NCBI GenBank assembly: GCA_903837525.1
Contig: CAILUU010000054.1
Span: 1-64,000 of the forward strand
Source of the DNA: an uncultured Bacteroidota bacterium
GTDB taxonomy: Bacteria; Bacteroidota; Bacteroidia; Chitinophagales; Chitinophagaceae
DNA: 64,000 bases
Direction of reading: 5' to 3'
Made by a program: the position numbers and the translations under genes. Shown in pieces: positions 62,412 to 64,000 of the stretch. Below the pieces are notes generated by a model that searched no databases, was not told the origin of the DNA, and was given only the letters and a program-made list of their open reading frames with translations. Position 1 is the stretch's first letter; the number at the start of each line of letters is the position of its first letter.

Positions 62412-63623
62412 TTATGCCACCGCTTTATTAACTAAACTAGCAGCTTCACTTAATAAAATAGCACTTTGTACTTTTAATCCGCTTTCGTCAATTAATTTTT
62501 TTGCAACATCGGCATTTGTACCTTGTAACCTTACTATAATAGGTATTTCAATGTTACCAATGCTTTGGTAAGCATCAATAACGCCTTGCGCCACTCTATC
62601 GCAACGAACAATGCCACCAAAAATATTAATCAATATTGCTTTTACTTTAGGGTCTTTCAAAATAATTCTAAAACCTGCTTCTACCGTTTGTGCATTAGCA
62701 GTACCGCCAACATCTAAAAAGTTAGCTGGTTCTCCACCACTTAATTTAATCATATCCATTGTTGCCATAGCTAGGCCTGCACCATTTACCATACAACCCA
62801 CATTGCCATCTAATTTTACAAAATTTAAATTAAATTGTCCGGCTTCAACTTCGGTAGGGTCTTCTTCGCTTACATCTCTTAATGAAGCGATATCAGCATG
62901 GCGTATGATGGCATTATCATCAATATTCATTTTACAATCCACTGCAATTATTTTATCATCACTAGTTTTAAACAACGGATTAATTTCTAACATACCGCAA
63001 TCTAATCCTACATAGGCATTGTATAAATTAGTAACAAATTTTACGCAGCTTTTAAACGCCTCTCCACTTAAACCTAAGTTAAAAGCAATTTTACGTGCCT
63101 GAAAGCCTTGTAAAGCTCCACCTGGGTGTATCCATTCTTTAAATATTTTTTCAGGCGTATCATGTGCCACATCTTCAATATTCATACCACCTTCGGTACT
63201 ATACATAATTACATTTACACCTTTTGCTCTATCCAATAAAATACTTAAATAAAATTCTTTAACCGGGCTAGCACCATCATAATACACATCTTGTGCTACC
63301 AATACTTTGTTCACTAACTTACCAGCCTCACCAGTTTGAATAGTAACTAATGTGCCTCCCAAAATATTTTGTGCAATTTGTTTTACATCCTCTGCATTTT
63401 TACCAACCGCAACACCTCGTTGCTCTGTGCCCACAATTTTTCCTTTGCCACGTCCACCAGCATGTATTTGAGCTTTTACTACCGCAAACTTACTACCGTA
63501 TTGTGTATGTATTTGTTTGTAGGCTTCCTCTGCTTCGCCGGGGGTGTTACAAGCAATTCCTTCTTGTACGGGAACATTGTATTTTTTTAATAATTCTTTA
63601 GCTTGATATTCATGCAAATTCAT
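62412..63623 (-). CDS. sucC: Succinyl-CoA synthetase (ADP-forming) subunit beta
   Basis: A 403-residue beta subunit of the TCA-cycle enzyme that makes ATP or GTP from succinyl-CoA. The ATP-grasp N-terminus is MNLHEYQAKELLKKYNVPVQ, with KAQIHAGGRGKGKIV. LEINPLFKTSDDKIIAVDCK, GNVGCMVNGAGLAMATMD and NIFGGIVRCDRVAQGV are signatures. sucD is not adjacent. Confidence 0.96.
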   Translation of the reverse strand: MNLHEYQAKELLKKYNVPVQEGIACNTPGEAEEAYKQIHTQYGSKFAVVKAQIHAGGRGKGKIVGTEQRGVAVGKNAEDVKQIAQNILGGTLVTIQTGEAGKLVNKVLVAQDVYYDGASPVKEFYLSILLDRAKGVNVIMYSTEGGMNIEDVAHDTPEKIFKEWIHPGGALQGFQARKIAFNLGLSGEAFKSCVKFVTNLYNAYVGLDCGMLEINPLFKTSDDKIIAVDCKMNIDDNAIIRHADIASLRDVSEEDPTEVEAGQFNLNFVKLDGNVGCMVNGAGLAMATMDMIKLSGGEPANFLDVGGTANAQTVEAGFRIILKDPKVKAILINIFGGIVRCDRVAQGVIDAYQSIGNIEIPIIVRLQGTNADVAKKLIDESGLKVQSAILLSEAASLVNKAVA

Positions 63624-63658
63624 AGTAAAATATTTTGGCGAAGATAGGGAAAATCACT

Positions 63659-63774
63659 TATGAATGATTAGTTAGAAGGTATAAGTTGATTGTCATTTAG
63701 TGTAAATTATTCAACATCATTTCAACCTAAATCAACTTATAAATGCAACGTTAAACTTATCATTCATCAATTAT
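63659..63774. promoter_or_regulatory. Nested inverted repeat in the divergent sucC/purine nucleoside phosphorylase region
   Basis: TATAAGTTGATT (63680-63691) pairs perfectly with AATCAACTTATA (63730-63741). Outside it ATGAATGAT (about 63660) pairs with ATCATTCAT (about 63766). The symmetry lies between two divergent genes and could be an operator or an RNA hairpin. A TATCTTTG -7 element (63794-63801) for the right-hand gene lies just outside. Confidence 0.4.
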
Positions 63775-63824
63775 AACCCATAAACTAATTCCTTATCTTT
63801 GCTAACAAAAATAGGTAACTAATT

Positions 63825-64000
63825 ATGCTCTCAAAAATAAATACGGCTGTATCTTTCATTCAACATTTATATGCTCCCAAACCTCAAGTAGGGATAGTTT
63901 TAGGTAGTGGCTTGGGTAGTTTTACAAGCGAAATAGTTGTAGAAAAAGAAATACTTTATAGCGATATTCCTCATTTTCCGATTAGTACGGTTGAAGGTCA
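63825..64000 (+). CDS. Purine nucleoside phosphorylase (3' end outside window)
   Basis: The first 58 codons of a PNP of the trimeric (PunA/PNP-I) family, which cleaves purine nucleosides with phosphate. VGIVLGSGLGSF is the phosphate-binding start and IPHFPISTVEG the next conserved block. The start ATG 63825 gives MLSKINTAVSFIQ. The gene runs off the window. A TATCTTTG -7 element is 23 bases upstream. Confidence 0.88.
   Translation, partial: MLSKINTAVSFIQHLYAPKPQVGIVLGSGLGSFTSEIVVEKEILYSDIPHFPISTVEG

Noticed and set aside
62611-63015. 134-codon plus-strand frame
   Set aside because: Antisense shadow of sucC.
1-64000. CRISPR arrays, prophage, secretion-toxin or defence gene clusters
   Set aside because: Regularly spaced repeats, integrases, phage structural genes and known defence genes were looked for and not seen; the short repeats present are degenerate tandems or palindromes, not spacer arrays.

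Overview
The window is chromosomal DNA from a low-GC member of the Bacteroidota, most likely near Chitinophagaceae/Sphingobacteriia. The signs are a type IX secretion (T9SS) type B adhesin next to a PorP/SprF protein, TAnnTTTG -7 promoter elements, a PUR-family DUF3276 protein, a DUF4412/GLPGLI-type protein, and the usual Bacteroidota forms of RluF, MutS2, IF-3 and DnaE. It is mostly housekeeping DNA with genes on both strands. I see no prophage, CRISPR array, rRNA operon or recognisable defence island.

Layout. 1-5.2 kb: the 3' part of a large repeat-rich T9SS adhesin, then PorP/SprF. 5.3-9.6 kb: a GH2 beta-mannosidase lacking two accessory domains, a 51-codon ORF resembling the N-terminus of Kir channels, a flippase and a hexapeptide acyltransferase. 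9.8-16.8 kb: rluF, smpB, smc, a Ycf48-like beta-propeller protein and tcdA. 16.9-21.3 kb: hutH, hutU and a saccharopine-dehydrogenase-like reductase. 21.3-26.1 kb: a dead transposase fragment, trxA and dnaE. 26.5-33.5 kb: an NlpC/P60 hydrolase, a second flippase, a GIY-YIG nuclease framed by perfect inverted repeats, an M1 peptidase, an orphan oligopeptide-binding lipoprotein and msrA. 33.7-38.4 kb: mutS2, tRNA-Ser(TGA), an MsbA-like ABC exporter and a PUR-family protein. 38.4-47.2 kb: an MG2-like exported protein, pgi, threonine aldolase, prmA, plsY, an M48 lipoprotein and a two-domain gene interrupted by an in-frame stop. 47.1-54.8 kb: dnaG, a TPR protein, a DUF4412/GLPGLI-like protein, thiolase and an ABC-F ATPase. 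55-64 kb: a DUF3347 protein, a TonB-dependent receptor, two related unknown exported proteins, thrS, infC, sucC and the start of a purine nucleoside phosphorylase gene.

How genes work together. The adhesin and PorP/SprF form a likely T9SS substrate/partner pair. HutH and HutU are the first two steps of histidine degradation; hutI and hutG are not here. DnaE, DnaG and SMC serve replication and chromosome organisation. RluF, PrmA, TcdA, SmpB, ThrS, IF-3 and tRNA-Ser serve translation.

The most unusual theme is short degenerate repeat or palindromic DNA at gene edges and inside genes. Such DNA fills the adhesin-porP, tcdA-hutH and hutH-hutU spacers. It supplies stop codons of at least two genes, encodes signal-peptide regions of three exported proteins, and is inserted in frame in hutU. 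The clearest candidate for an undescribed mobile system is the 383-bp unit made of one GIY-YIG nuclease gene between perfect 26-bp inverted repeats that begin TG and end CA.
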